From NCBI RefSeq assembly GCF_000340965.1, contig NZ_ANAY01000007.1, forward strand, positions 62,001-126,000: a stretch of 64,000 nucleotides of DNA. The letters run 5' to 3'. Position 1 is the stretch's first letter. Every line of letters begins with the position of its first letter. Source of the stretch: Nocardiopsis kunsanensis DSM 44524 (GTDB lineage Bacteria > Actinomycetota > Actinomycetes > Streptosporangiales > Streptosporangiaceae). The translations under genes were made by a program, and so were the position numbers. Below the pieces are notes generated by a model that worked only from the letters and a program-made list of their open reading frames with translations, ran no database searches and was not told where the DNA came from. Positions 1 to 8,230 of this stretch are shown one piece after another.

Positions 1-3
1 AAC

Positions 4-22
4 GTCCTCCACGGCGGAGGAC
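4..22. terminator. hairpin, probable terminator of an off-window gene
   Basis: A perfect 7-bp stem (GTCCTCC / GGAGGAC) with a 5-nt loop lies at the left edge. No gene in the window ends here, so it most likely belongs to a gene beyond the edge. No T-run follows, which is usual in high-GC actinobacteria. Confidence 0.45.
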
Positions 23-98
23 ACGCCCGTACGGGGGGGTTGTGAGGGTGCCAAGGATCGTGCTCCCGTGCTGTCGGCCGCAGTGGTCATGGTCATCA

Positions 99-194
99 TT
101 CTGCTATACGAAACCAGCTTCTCACGGGAAGCGGCGCAGGGGCATCGGATAGCTCGGATGTACCCGATTGCTCTTGTTGTTCCGAATAGCAGAA
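99..194. promoter_or_regulatory. upstream region of the aldolase-allB unit with 9-bp inverted repeat
   Basis: The 274 bases before the aldolase gene contain an AT-richer patch. TTCTGCTAT at 99-107 is the exact inverse of ATAGCAGAA at 186-194. Between them, at 113-124, is ACCAGCTTCTCA, which recurs at 4241-4252 upstream of allantoicase. These shared and inverted words look like regulator sites for the ureide genes. No clear -35/-10 pair could be fixed. Confidence 0.35.
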
Positions 195-274
195 GTTATT
201 ATCCGCATGTAGAAAGCGTGGCCGGTTCTCGACCGAGGACCGGGTTACCCCCACCGACGCAGGAGGACAGCCAC

Positions 275-1549
275 GTGGCGAGGGACGACCTGGAGGGCGT
301 GGCCGCACTCGCGGCCGGGCTCGACGCCCGACTCAGTGAGGCCGACACCCGGCTGGACAGCGACTACCCCGGCGCCCGCACCGGCCGCCAACCGGTGCAC
401 AGCGTCTACGTCCCCGCCGGCCGGGTCCACGCGGGCCTGGCCGCCGACTGGGGCCGCCGAGCCCTGGCAGCGCTCGACGAACACGCCCCCGAACCGGCCG
501 ACCTGGCCGCCGCCACCGGGCTGGGCGAGGCCGCCGTCGCCGATGCGCTGCCCCGTGTACGCGCCAAACTGGCCGAGGACCCGGTGGAGGACCTGCGGGT
601 CGACCTCGAGGACGGTTACGGCGACCGCGGCGACGAGACCGAGGACACCCATGTCATGGCGGCGGCCGACGCCCTGGTCGCCGACCTGGCCGAGGGGCAG
701 GCGCCCGCCTACTTCGGCACCCGTATGAAGGGCATGGAGGCAGCCGGGCGGCACCGCGGGGTCCGCAGCCTCACCCTGTTCCTGCAGACCCTGATGGAAG
801 GGCACGGGTCCCTGCCCGACGGGCTGGTCATCACCCTGCCCAAGATCACCTCCGTGGAGCACGTGGAGGCGATGGTCTGGCTGTCCGAACAACTCGAACG
901 CCGCCTGGACCTGCCCGAGGGGCGCCTGGGCTTCGAGCTGCAGATCGAGACCCCCCAGTCGGTCATGCTCAACGACGGCACCGCCGCCGTGGCACGCATG
1001 ATCCGCGCCGGTGCCGGCCGGGTCACCGCCCTGCACTACGGCACCTACGACTACAGCGCCTCGGTGGGTGTGCCCGCCGCGTACCAGAGCCTGGCCCACC
1101 CGGCCGCCGACCACGCCAAGGCCGTCATGCAGGTGGCTGCGGCCGGGACAGGGGTGTGGCTCTCCGACGGAGGCAGCAACGTCATGCCCACCGGTACCAC
1201 GGACGAGGTGCGCTCCGCCTGGGGCCTGCACGCCGGCCTGGTACGCCGTTCCATGGAACGCGGTTACTACCAGGGCTGGGACCTGCACCCCCACCAGCTC
1301 GTCACCCGCCACCTGGTCACCTGTGTCTTCTACCGGGAGGCCTTCGCCCCGGCCGCCGAGCGCCTGCGCGCCTACCTGGGCCAGGTCTCGGGCAACGTCG
1401 TCGACGAACCCGCCACCGCCCAGGCCCTGGCCGCCGTGCTCGTGGCCGGCCTGGGCTGCGGTGCCCTGGAGGAGACCGAGGTCGCGGTGGCCACCGGCGC
1501 CGACACCGCCACACTGGTGTCCATGGCCCATCGCCGCGTGGGCCAGTAG
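275..1549 (+). CDS. HpcH/HpaI aldolase / citrate lyase superfamily protein (DUF6986-like)
   Basis: The 424-residue protein has the TIM-barrel features of the HpcH/HpaI aldolase and citrate-lyase beta superfamily. One is a central GFELQIETPQSVM stretch, where acidic residues would bind the divalent metal. Another is an ALHYGTYDYSA segment. The GTG at 275 is chosen because AGGAGG ends 8 nt before it; the frame stays open upstream to 68 but those residues are not protein-like. It lies 102 bp before allantoinase on the same strand, where Streptomyces ureide clusters often carry a malate synthase gene. A role in consuming glyoxylate from allantoin is therefore plausible but inferred. The substrate is unknown. 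Confidence 0.75.
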   Translation: MARDDLEGVAALAAGLDARLSEADTRLDSDYPGARTGRQPVHSVYVPAGRVHAGLAADWGRRALAALDEHAPEPADLAAATGLGEAAVADALPRVRAKLAEDPVEDLRVDLEDGYGDRGDETEDTHVMAAADALVADLAEGQAPAYFGTRMKGMEAAGRHRGVRSLTLFLQTLMEGHGSLPDGLVITLPKITSVEHVEAMVWLSEQLERRLDLPEGRLGFELQIETPQSVMLNDGTAAVARMIRAGAGRVTALHYGTYDYSASVGVPAAYQSLAHPAADHAKAVMQVAAAGTGVWLSDGGSNVMPTGTTDEVRSAWGLHAGLVRRSMERGYYQGWDLHPHQLVTRHLVTCVFYREAFAPAAERLRAYLGQVSGNVVDEPATAQALAAVLVAGLGCGALEETEVAVATGADTATLVSMAHRRVGQ

Positions 1550-1651
1550 GGACCGAGCCCGCAGTACCGGGCCGGCAGGGCCGAGCCGCCCCTGCTCCGG
1601 CCCGAACCGAGGAAGGAGACGGGCGCCCACCCGCCGGGCGCCCACACACAG

Positions 1652-3016
1652 ATGACCAGCCCCACCTTCGCCGTCCATGCCGACCGGGTCCTGACCCCGC
1701 AGGGCATCTCCCCGCACACCGTCGTGGTCGCCGACGGCACCGTGCAGCAGATCCTGCCCCGCGGCGCCGCACCCGCGGTCGCGGTCGAGTACGAGATTAC
1801 CCTCGCCGAGGACGAGGTGCTCCTGCCAGGCCTCGTCGACAGCCACGTGCACGTCAACGAACCCGGACGTGCCGAGTGGGAGGGCTTCGCCACCGCTACC
1901 CGCGCAGCCGCCCGGGGCGGGGTCACGACCCTGATCGACATGCCCCTCAACAGCGTCCCGCCCACCACCACCGTGGGAGGGCTGGCCGCCAAGCGCGCCG
2001 CCGCCGAGGGCAAGCTCGCGATCGACGTGGGGTTCTGGGGCGGCGCCGTACCGGAGAACAGCGGTCCGGGGAGGACCGGGGAACTCGAAGCCCTGCACGA
2101 ACACGGTGTCTTCGGGTTCAAGGCCTTCCTCTCGCCCTCCGGGGTGGAGGAGTTCGGCAACCTCACGCCCGGTGAACTGGACACCGCCGCGCACGCCATC
2201 GCGGCCTTCGGCGGACGCCTCATCGTGCACGCCGAGGACCCCGACGTACTCGACCGCGCCCCCGACTGCGCCGGCCGCGACTACGCCGATTTCCTGGCCT
2301 CCCGTCCCGACACCGCCGAGAACGAGGCCATCGCGCGGGTCATCGACGTGGCCCGCCGCACCGGGGTGCGTGCCCACGTGCTGCACCTGTCCAGCGCAGC
2401 CGCGCTGCCGCTCATCGCCCAGGCCCGGGCCGAGGGTGTGCCCCTGACGGTGGAGACCTGCCCGCACTACCTCACTCTGGCCGCCGAGACCATCCCGGAC
2501 GGCGCCACCCAGTACAAGTGCTGCCCGCCCATCCGCGACGAGGCCAACCGCGACCTGCTGTGGCGGGCCCTGCGCGACGGGCTCATCGACTGTGTGGTCA
2601 GCGACCACTCGCCCAGCACCCCCGACCTGAAGCACCTGGAGACCGGTGACTTCGGTACCGCCTGGGGCGGCGTCTCCGGCCTCCAGGTGGGGCTGTCGGC
2701 GATCTGGACCGAGGCCCGGAGCCGTGGCGTGGCCCTGGAGGAGGCCGTGGCGTGGATGTCCTCCGGTCCGGCCCGGGTGGCTGGGCTGCACGGCAAGGGC
2801 TCGCTGGTGGAGGGGGCCGACGCCGACCTGGCCGTCTTCGCCCCGGAGGAGCCCTTCCCCGTGCGCGCCGCCGAACTGGGCCACCGCAACCCGGTGAGCG
2901 CCTACGACGGTGCCGAGCTGGTCGGCCGGGTGCGCCGCACCTTCCTGCGCGGGGTGGAGGTCGATGAGCACAGCACCGACGGGCGCATGATCGAACGCCG
3001 GGACGGGCCGGCCTGA
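1652..3016 (+). CDS. allB: allantoinase
   Basis: This is a 454-residue cyclic amidohydrolase that opens the hydantoin ring of allantoin to give allantoate. The N-terminal metal motif is DSHVHVNEPGR. The lysine expected to be carboxylated lies in GFKAFLSPSG. Further ligand motifs are the HAED segment, a histidine in VLHLSS and the C-terminal SDHSPS segment. Length and motif order match allantoinases rather than dihydropyrimidinases. The ATG at 1652 is the only sensible start. A GGAAGGAG sequence sits about 33 nt upstream, unusually far, so translation may partly depend on the preceding aldolase gene. The gene faces allantoicase, which performs the next step. Confidence 0.93.
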   Translation: MTSPTFAVHADRVLTPQGISPHTVVVADGTVQQILPRGAAPAVAVEYEITLAEDEVLLPGLVDSHVHVNEPGRAEWEGFATATRAAARGGVTTLIDMPLNSVPPTTTVGGLAAKRAAAEGKLAIDVGFWGGAVPENSGPGRTGELEALHEHGVFGFKAFLSPSGVEEFGNLTPGELDTAAHAIAAFGGRLIVHAEDPDVLDRAPDCAGRDYADFLASRPDTAENEAIARVIDVARRTGVRAHVLHLSSAAALPLIAQARAEGVPLTVETCPHYLTLAAETIPDGATQYKCCPPIRDEANRDLLWRALRDGLIDCVVSDHSPSTPDLKHLETGDFGTAWGGVSGLQVGLSAIWTEARSRGVALEEAVAWMSSGPARVAGLHGKGSLVEGADADLAVFAPEEPFPVRAAELGHRNPVSAYDGAELVGRVRRTFLRGVEVDEHSTDGRMIERRDGPA

Positions 3017-3040
3017 GCACGGCCCGGCCGGAGCGGGGAG

Positions 3041-3058
3041 GGGCGCCCGCCGGCGCCC
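3041..3058. terminator. hairpin between convergent allB and alc
   Basis: GGGCGCC and GGCGCCC form a 7-bp GC stem with a CGCC loop in the 64-bp gap between the two convergent genes. It could terminate both transcripts. Confidence 0.4.
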
Positions 3059-3080
3059 GCCCCCTGCGTCCCTGCGGGGA

Positions 3081-4208
3081 TCAGCTCTGGGCGCGGTCCC
3101 AGCGCTCCTGCAGCTGTCGGAAACCGGCCTCGGTCGGCGAACCGAACACGTGCAGACGCGCGATCCCGCCGTCGGGGAAGACGTCGGTGCGCACGTGGGT
3201 CGCCGTGACCGGGGTGTCCAGGACGAAACGGTGCTCACTGTCGGGCTGGAGCCGGGTCCGCGGCAGGATCTCGGTCCAGGCCTCCGGGGCGGCGCCGTGG
3301 GCGTCGCGGGCCAGGACGGTGATCCATCCGGCGGCGTTGCCCTTGAGGTAGGCGGTGTCGATCTCCAGGGCCCGCACCTGGGTCTGGGAGGTCAGCCGGA
3401 ACCGTACCCAGTCGTGCTCGGCGTCGCGGCGCCGACGGTTCTCCCAACCGTCGTTCATCTTGTGCGAGCGGCCCGGGGCGATGATGTTCTCCGGGGCGGA
3501 GAAGAACCGGTCGGAGGCGTCCTCGACCGCGCCGCCGTTGAGCAGCGCGGCCACGTCGAAGGAGCCCTGGGCGGCCAGCCACTTCGGGTCGGCGATCGGC
3601 TCGCCGTACACGCGCAGGCGCGCGATGCCACCGTCGGGGAACTGTTTGAGGCGCAGGTGGGTCCAGCGCCGTGCGGAGTTGATCTCGTACGTGTTGGCGG
3701 CGTGCCCGTACACCGGTGTGCGCGGCACGATCTCCGTCCACTCGGCGGCCAGCAGCTCCTCGGTGGTGGGGGTACCCGGGACGCTGGCGGCCTCCACGGA
3801 GACCTCGGTGGGCTGGTTCCCGCGGAAGTGGGCGGTGTCCACGTTCACGACGCGGAGGAGGCCGGGCAGTGCCAGGCGTACCAGTGCCCAGTCGTGGTCC
3901 TCGGGGGCGGGGTGGGGCCGTTCGGCGCTCGGCCCGCGGCGGCGCCGGGTCTCCCAGCCGTCCATGACCTTGCCCTTGTGGCCGAAGGCCTGGGGGTCGA
4001 ACACGGCCGCTTCGGTCCGTAGCAGGTTCTCGCGGTGGGCGAAGAACTCGTCGTTGGCGTCCACGACGGCGCCGCCGAGCCGGCGGTCGGCCAGGTCGAC
4101 CAGGCCCTCCAGGTCGAGCTCGCTCTCCTTGTAGTCGGCGAAGGGATCGCCGCCGGAATAGGGCTGGGCGTTGTAAGCGAGAGGATCGAAATCGGAGGTG
4201 GGACTCAC
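3081..4208 (-). CDS. alc: allantoicase
   Basis: This 375-residue protein is an allantoicase, cleaving allantoate to ureidoglycolate and urea. It shows the internal duplication typical of the family: FPDGGIARLRVYGEP near the middle and FPDGGIARLHVFGSP near the C-terminus close two homologous jelly-roll halves. Both halves also carry a DGWE(T/N)RRRR-like stretch. The GTG at 4208 is preferred because GGAG lies 6-7 nt upstream on the minus strand and the 15 upstream codons look unlike the family. It is last in a leftward run after the LysR gene, 87 bp away. That gap carries several inverted repeats, so it may also have its own promoter. Confidence 0.93.
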   Translation of the reverse strand: MSPTSDFDPLAYNAQPYSGGDPFADYKESELDLEGLVDLADRRLGGAVVDANDEFFAHRENLLRTEAAVFDPQAFGHKGKVMDGWETRRRRGPSAERPHPAPEDHDWALVRLALPGLLRVVNVDTAHFRGNQPTEVSVEAASVPGTPTTEELLAAEWTEIVPRTPVYGHAANTYEINSARRWTHLRLKQFPDGGIARLRVYGEPIADPKWLAAQGSFDVAALLNGGAVEDASDRFFSAPENIIAPGRSHKMNDGWENRRRRDAEHDWVRFRLTSQTQVRALEIDTAYLKGNAAGWITVLARDAHGAAPEAWTEILPRTRLQPDSEHRFVLDTPVTATHVRTDVFPDGGIARLHVFGSPTEAGFRQLQERWDRAQS

Positions 4209-4240
4209 AGTGCTCCTGTTGTGTCGATGGGTGGGACACA

Positions 4241-4310
4241 ACCAGCTTCTCAACAGAAACCAGTAAGCACCAGCGAAAGTTTCTGATCATTATGTTCAGG
4301 AAAACTGAAC
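4241..4310. promoter_or_regulatory. cluster of inverted repeats upstream of allantoicase
   Basis: The stretch between the LysR gene and alc holds a perfect 7-bp inverted repeat (CAGAAAC at 4254-4260, GTTTCTG at 4279-4285). It also holds a perfect 6-bp one with 5-nt spacing (GTTCAG at 4294-4299, CTGAAC at 4305-4310). At 4241-4252 is ACCAGCTTCTCA, also present at 113-124. The last repeat overlaps the LysR stop codon. They look like operators for alc; the cognate regulator is unknown, with the adjacent LysR protein the obvious candidate. Confidence 0.45.
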
Positions 4311-5327
4311 GTTCTCCTCGTCGAGCCCCACTGCCGTCCGCCGCAGCGCGTCCAACGCCGCCACGAGCCTCGGATGCTCGCCCGCACCGGCCCGCACCAC
4401 CGCGATGACGTGCCGCCGTGGCCGGTCACCGGCCGGTTCCCGCAGCACCACCCCGGGGGTGTGCCCGGCCGCGGCCAGGCGCGGCACCAACGCCAACCCC
4501 ATCCCGGCAGCCACCATGTCCAGGATCGCCCGCCAGTCCGAGGCCACGTGTGCCTGTTCGGGCACGAACCCCGCCTGCGCGCAGGCGGCCAGGGTGATCT
4601 CGCGCCACGGCCCCGAGGCCCCGTAGATCCAGCCCTGCGCGGACAGGTCGGCCAACCGGGGCGCCTGTTCCGAACGCGCCCAGGAGTGGCCGGCGGGCAG
4701 CGCCACGTCCAAGGGGTCGGCGAGCAGCTCGGAGCGGTCGTAGCGCCCGTCCGACCCCGCGGGGGCCTGGGCGGCCAAGGACAGGCCGATGTCGATCTCC
4801 CCGGCGGCCAGCAGTTCGTACACCTCGGCCGCGTCGGCCTGGTGCACCCGAGTGGAGAGCCCGGGGCGTTCCCCGGCCAGGGTGTTGAGGGCCGGTACCA
4901 CCAGCTGCGGGATCGCGGTGGCGAAAGCACCCACCCGCACGTCCCCGGCCTCGCCGCGGGTGAAGCCCTCCAGCTCGGCCTCGGCCCGTTCCAGCTGGGC
5001 GAGCACAGTGTCGGTGTGGCGCAGCAGCACACGGGCCGCCTCGGTCGGGCGCACACCGCGGCCCTGGGACTCCAACAGCGGGGTTCCCACCTCCTGGGCC
5101 AGGGAGGAGAGCTGTTGGGAGACCGCGGACGGCGTCATGCACAGCGCTTCCGCGGTGGCGCGCACCGTCCCCAGTTCCGACAGTGCCCGCAGTACCCGCA
5201 GCTTCCGAAGATCCCAGTCGGTCACAGACCCAGAAGTACCAGTTCCGGCAGCCGGCGCCGAACCGGGAGGGGCTGCTGCCCCTCCCGGTCCGTTCGTCCC
5301 GCGTTCACGGGCTCCGGGGCCGGTCAT
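4296..5327 (-). CDS. LysR-family transcriptional regulator
   Basis: The 343-residue protein starts with a disordered Pro/Gly/Ala-rich leader of about 34 residues. A LysR winged helix-turn-helix follows (LRVLRALSELGTVRATAEAL, then MTPSAVSQQLSSLAQEVG), and then an effector-binding domain with the usual two-lobe periplasmic-binding fold. The ATG at 5327 lies 15 nt downstream of the permease stop, so the two genes are probably cotranscribed. A GTG at 5225 would give a more typical 309-residue protein, and neither start has a strong ribosome site. Its place between the purine permease and allantoicase suggests control of ureide genes by a pathway intermediate. This is inferred from position only. 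Confidence 0.85.
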   Translation of the reverse strand: MTGPGARERGTNGPGGAAAPPGSAPAAGTGTSGSVTDWDLRKLRVLRALSELGTVRATAEALCMTPSAVSQQLSSLAQEVGTPLLESQGRGVRPTEAARVLLRHTDTVLAQLERAEAELEGFTRGEAGDVRVGAFATAIPQLVVPALNTLAGERPGLSTRVHQADAAEVYELLAAGEIDIGLSLAAQAPAGSDGRYDRSELLADPLDVALPAGHSWARSEQAPRLADLSAQGWIYGASGPWREITLAACAQAGFVPEQAHVASDWRAILDMVAAGMGLALVPRLAAAGHTPGVVLREPAGDRPRRHVIAVVRAGAGEHPRLVAALDALRRTAVGLDEENVQFS

Positions 5328-5342
5328 GGCCGGAGTCCACGG

Positions 5343-6833
5343 TCACCGGTCACCGCTGGGTTGTTGGTCGCTCTCCTCGCCGCGGTAGGCGGCCTCCGCG
5401 TGGTCGGTGTACTTGGCCTCACCCGGGCCGGCACTGCCGATGTCGTCCTGCTCGATCCGGGCCGGTTCCTCCGGTTCCGGACGGCGTCCGATCACGTTGA
5501 AGCAGATGTTGAGGACGACCGCGACCAGCGCGGCACCGATGATGCCGGAGTGGGCGATCATCTCGACGGTCTCGGGCAGCTGCTCGTAGAAGGTGGGATA
5601 GGCCAGCGGCACGATCGCCACACCGATGGCCGAGGAGACCAGCACCAGATTGAGGTTGTCGTTGAGGTCGACCTTGGCCAGCGTCTTGATGCCGCTGGCC
5701 GCCACGCTGCCGAACAGCACCAGTCCGGCCCCGCCCAGCACCGGGCCGGGGATGGCGGCCATGACGCCGCCCAGCACCGGGAACAGGCCCAGCACCAGCA
5801 GGATCCCCGCGCCCGTGGCCACCACGTAGCGGCTGCGGATACCCGTCAGCGCCAACAGGCCGATGTTCTGAGCGAAGGAGCTCGTGGGGGTGGCGCTGAA
5901 GATCGGGCCCAGGATCGACCCGCTCACGTCGGCCCGCAAGCCGGCCGAGATGCGCTTGGCGTCGACCTTCGAGTCGGTGATCTCACCGACCGCGATGATG
6001 TGCGAGGCGCCTTCGGTCAGCACGACCAGCATGATGATGCACATCGTCATGATCGCCGTGATCTCGAACTGCGGGGCACCGAAGTAGAACAGCGACGTCG
6101 GGTCGAAGACCGTGTCGGCCTCACCGACCCGGGAGAAGTCGGCCATCCCGAAGGGGAGGGCCACCAGGGTGCCCAGGATCAGGCCGAACAGGACCGACAA
6201 CCGGCCCCAGATGCCCGGGAGCACACGCGAACCCAGCAGGATGATCGCCAGCGTGGTCCCGGCCAGCGCCATGTTGCTCAGCGGGGCGGAGGGCTCGACG
6301 GAGTCGTCCTCCAGGATCCAGTCGGCGGCCACCGGCATCAGGCTGATCCCGATGACGGTGATGATCGTGCCGGTCACCACCGGCGGGAAGAAGCGGATGA
6401 GCTGGCCGAAGAACGGGGTCAGGCACAGGGCGAAGACCCCCGCGGCCATCGAGGCGCCGAAGGCCACCGGGAGGTTCTCCCCGTTCTCACCCGCGGCCAG
6501 CGACGTGATCGCACTGACCGGGACGAAGGAGGAGGCCACCACGATCGGCATCTGCGCGCCGATCCTGCGGTGGCCCACGGACTGCAGGAGTGTGGCGATC
6601 CCCGCCACCAGGAGCGCGCCGCTGACGAGGATGCCCATGGAGGCAGGGTCGTTCGCGATCCCAGCGGCGGCGCCGATGACGAGGGCCGGTGCGACCGCAC
6701 CGGCGTACATGGTCAGGATGTGTTGGAGCCCGTAGACGAGGAGCAGCCGTGGCGGCAGCTTCTCGTCCTCGGGGCGTACAGGGGAAGAGGCGTTCGGTGT
6801 GGCCGGGTCCTTCGCGGACGGACTGTTCGACAT
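5343..6833 (-). CDS. NCS2-family purine (urate/xanthine) permease
   Basis: This 496-residue inner-membrane symporter of the nucleobase-cation-symporter-2 family has about 12-14 hydrophobic segments. The family signature Q-N-x-G-x4-T-G is visible in SFAQNIGLLALTG, in the region that lines the substrate site. A hydrophilic N-terminus of about 35 residues and an acidic C-terminal tail of about 50 residues flank the membrane core. The ATG at 6833 gives the conserved length; the 27 codons upstream are not family-like. Location beside urate oxidase and allantoicase suggests uptake of urate, xanthine or a related purine, and the family cannot be resolved further by eye. The LysR gene follows after 15 nt. 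Confidence 0.88.
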   Translation of the reverse strand: MSNSPSAKDPATPNASSPVRPEDEKLPPRLLLVYGLQHILTMYAGAVAPALVIGAAAGIANDPASMGILVSGALLVAGIATLLQSVGHRRIGAQMPIVVASSFVPVSAITSLAAGENGENLPVAFGASMAAGVFALCLTPFFGQLIRFFPPVVTGTIITVIGISLMPVAADWILEDDSVEPSAPLSNMALAGTTLAIILLGSRVLPGIWGRLSVLFGLILGTLVALPFGMADFSRVGEADTVFDPTSLFYFGAPQFEITAIMTMCIIMLVVLTEGASHIIAVGEITDSKVDAKRISAGLRADVSGSILGPIFSATPTSSFAQNIGLLALTGIRSRYVVATGAGILLVLGLFPVLGGVMAAIPGPVLGGAGLVLFGSVAASGIKTLAKVDLNDNLNLVLVSSAIGVAIVPLAYPTFYEQLPETVEMIAHSGIIGAALVAVVLNICFNVIGRRPEPEEPARIEQDDIGSAGPGEAKYTDHAEAAYRGEESDQQPSGDR

Positions 6834-6917
6834 GGCCAGATACCAGCCTTTGCGGTGGAGGGGCCGCCGGCGGGGCGACCGGGTTTCGGGCACTGGGCCC
6901 GTGCTGTGACGCATCGG

Positions 6918-6954
6918 CCCGGGGTGTGCCGCTCTCGGTCAGGCACACCCGGGG
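6918..6954. terminator. hairpin upstream of the permease gene
   Basis: A 13-bp stem with one mismatch (GGTGTGCC paired with GGCACACC plus flanking C/G runs) sits in the 264-bp gap between urate oxidase and permease. With the second hairpin at 7064-7086 it would separate uricase transcription from the permease unit, or act as an attenuator. Confidence 0.45.
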
Positions 6955-7063
6955 CCGGAAGCCCGCCGTACGGGACGGGCTGGGCGCAGCTCCCTGGTTC
7001 CCGGGACAGGGGGGAGGAACGGGGCCGCGGCAGAGCGCGGTCCCCGTCTCACACGCGGTGGAA

Positions 7064-7086
7064 CAGAGGCCGGGACGGGGCCTCTG
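7064..7086. terminator. hairpin just after urate oxidase
   Basis: CAGAGGCC and GGCCTCTG form a perfect 8-bp stem with a 7-nt loop, ending 12 nt beyond the uricase stop codon on the minus strand. Confidence 0.55.
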
Positions 7087-7097
7087 CCGATGCTGAG

Positions 7098-7994
7098 CTA
7101 GACGAAGCCGGGAACGTGCTTCCAGGCCTGGCCCGCACCGGGGGCGTCGTCGCGCTCGACCGTGGCCTCGATCTTGCCGTAGGGACGGTCGGCGGCGAAG
7201 AACACCTCGTTGGGGTTGTCGAGGCCGAACGGGGTCAGGTCCACGAGGAAGTGGTGGTTGTTCGGCATCGAGAAGCGGATCTCGGCGATCTCGGGACGCG
7301 CCTCCAGCACCGCCTTGCCCATCTCGTACAGCGTCTGCTGCAGGGCCAGGCTGTGGGTGTTGGCGAAGGCCTCCAGGCACAGCGCGCGGACGGCCTCGTA
7401 GGCCTTGTCGTAGTCGTGGTCGACGCCGACGTAGCGCCAGCGCGCGGTCACGTCCGTGGCCAGGATGCGGTCGTTGGTCTCGGGAAGGGTGGTGTACTTG
7501 GTCTTCGGGTAGCTGTGGAACTCCGAGCCCGTGGACTTGAGCACAGTCAGACCCTCGAAGCCGGAGACCACCCACTCCCGGTCGCCGTCCTTGTTGACGA
7601 CGGTGGTGCGGGTCTCGCCGCCGTCCTGGGTGAAAGCGTGGTCGTGCGGGCCGTCGGAAGTCCGGATACGGCTCCAGGAGTACTCCTGGACCTCTTCCCG
7701 GGCCCCGTGGACGTACTCGTGCTCGTCCACGAAGTGCCGGGCCAGGCGCAGGGCGAAGTCCTCGATCGCGCCGACGCCGCCCCACTCGCGTGCCTTGGCG
7801 TAGACGGTGTTCTTCTGGGTGTCGGTCGGCAGGCACCTGGCGTTGTCGCCGACGGTGTGGACGTCTTCCAGGTCGCCGCGCAGCTGCGAGGTGACGTTGA
7901 TGTCCTTGAGGTGGTGGACGTCGGTGTCACGGTTGACGTGGACGAGGTGGACCTCGGCCTTGCCGTACTGGTTGTCTCCGAGTCGGATGCCCAT
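7098..7994 (-). CDS. urate oxidase (uricase)
   Basis: This cofactor-free 298-residue urate oxidase converts urate and oxygen to 5-hydroxyisourate and peroxide. The first tunnelling-fold repeat contains YGKAEVHLVHV and a TQKNTVYAKA stretch that carries the catalytic Thr-Lys region. The second contains the family-specific FSMPNNHHFLVDLTPFGL, followed by NEVFFAADRPYGKIEATV. The ATG at 7994 is chosen because GGAG lies 8 nt upstream and the length matches the family; in-frame ATGs at 8027 and 8018 are less likely. A perfect 12-bp palindrome lies 16-27 nt before this start. Hydroxyisourate hydrolase and OHCU decarboxylase, the next two enzymes, are directly upstream. Confidence 0.95.
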   Translation of the reverse strand: MGIRLGDNQYGKAEVHLVHVNRDTDVHHLKDINVTSQLRGDLEDVHTVGDNARCLPTDTQKNTVYAKAREWGGVGAIEDFALRLARHFVDEHEYVHGAREEVQEYSWSRIRTSDGPHDHAFTQDGGETRTTVVNKDGDREWVVSGFEGLTVLKSTGSEFHSYPKTKYTTLPETNDRILATDVTARWRYVGVDHDYDKAYEAVRALCLEAFANTHSLALQQTLYEMGKAVLEARPEIAEIRFSMPNNHHFLVDLTPFGLDNPNEVFFAADRPYGKIEATVERDDAPGAGQAWKHVPGFV

Positions 7995-8009
7995 CAGGGT
8001 GTCTCCATC

Positions 8010-8021
8010 CGTATGCATACG
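8010..8021. promoter_or_regulatory. 12-bp perfect palindrome before uricase
   Basis: CGTATGCATACG reads the same on both strands and sits 16 nt before the uricase start codon, just upstream of the ribosome site. The surrounding 236-bp gap (7995-8230) has no gene and probably holds the uricase promoter. The palindrome is a candidate operator. Confidence 0.45.
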
Positions 8022-8230
8022 TTTCATCACGTGCGCCGGTGCGCTGTGCGTATGAGGGAGGACCGCTGTGGTCGTGCGGAAGGACCTGTCACGCACTCGA
8101 AGTCGGTGGGTGGTTCGTCGGTGGCTCGGGCCGGGGCATCGTTCCTTCGTCGTGGCGGGAGGGCTGGTACCGGGGCTCCGGGCGATCAGGAGCCGCGCGG
8201 AGTGGCTCGGGGTCTACCGCGCCGCAGCTC

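Noticed and set aside
68..274. upstream extension of the aldolase frame
   Set aside because: An AGGAGG ribosome site directs the GTG at 275 and the upstream residues do not resemble the family.
245..3238. 997-codon minus-strand open frame
   Set aside because: Lies antisense to the aldolase and allantoinase genes, has the Gly/His/Arg-rich composition of a GC-rich shadow frame and no family motifs.
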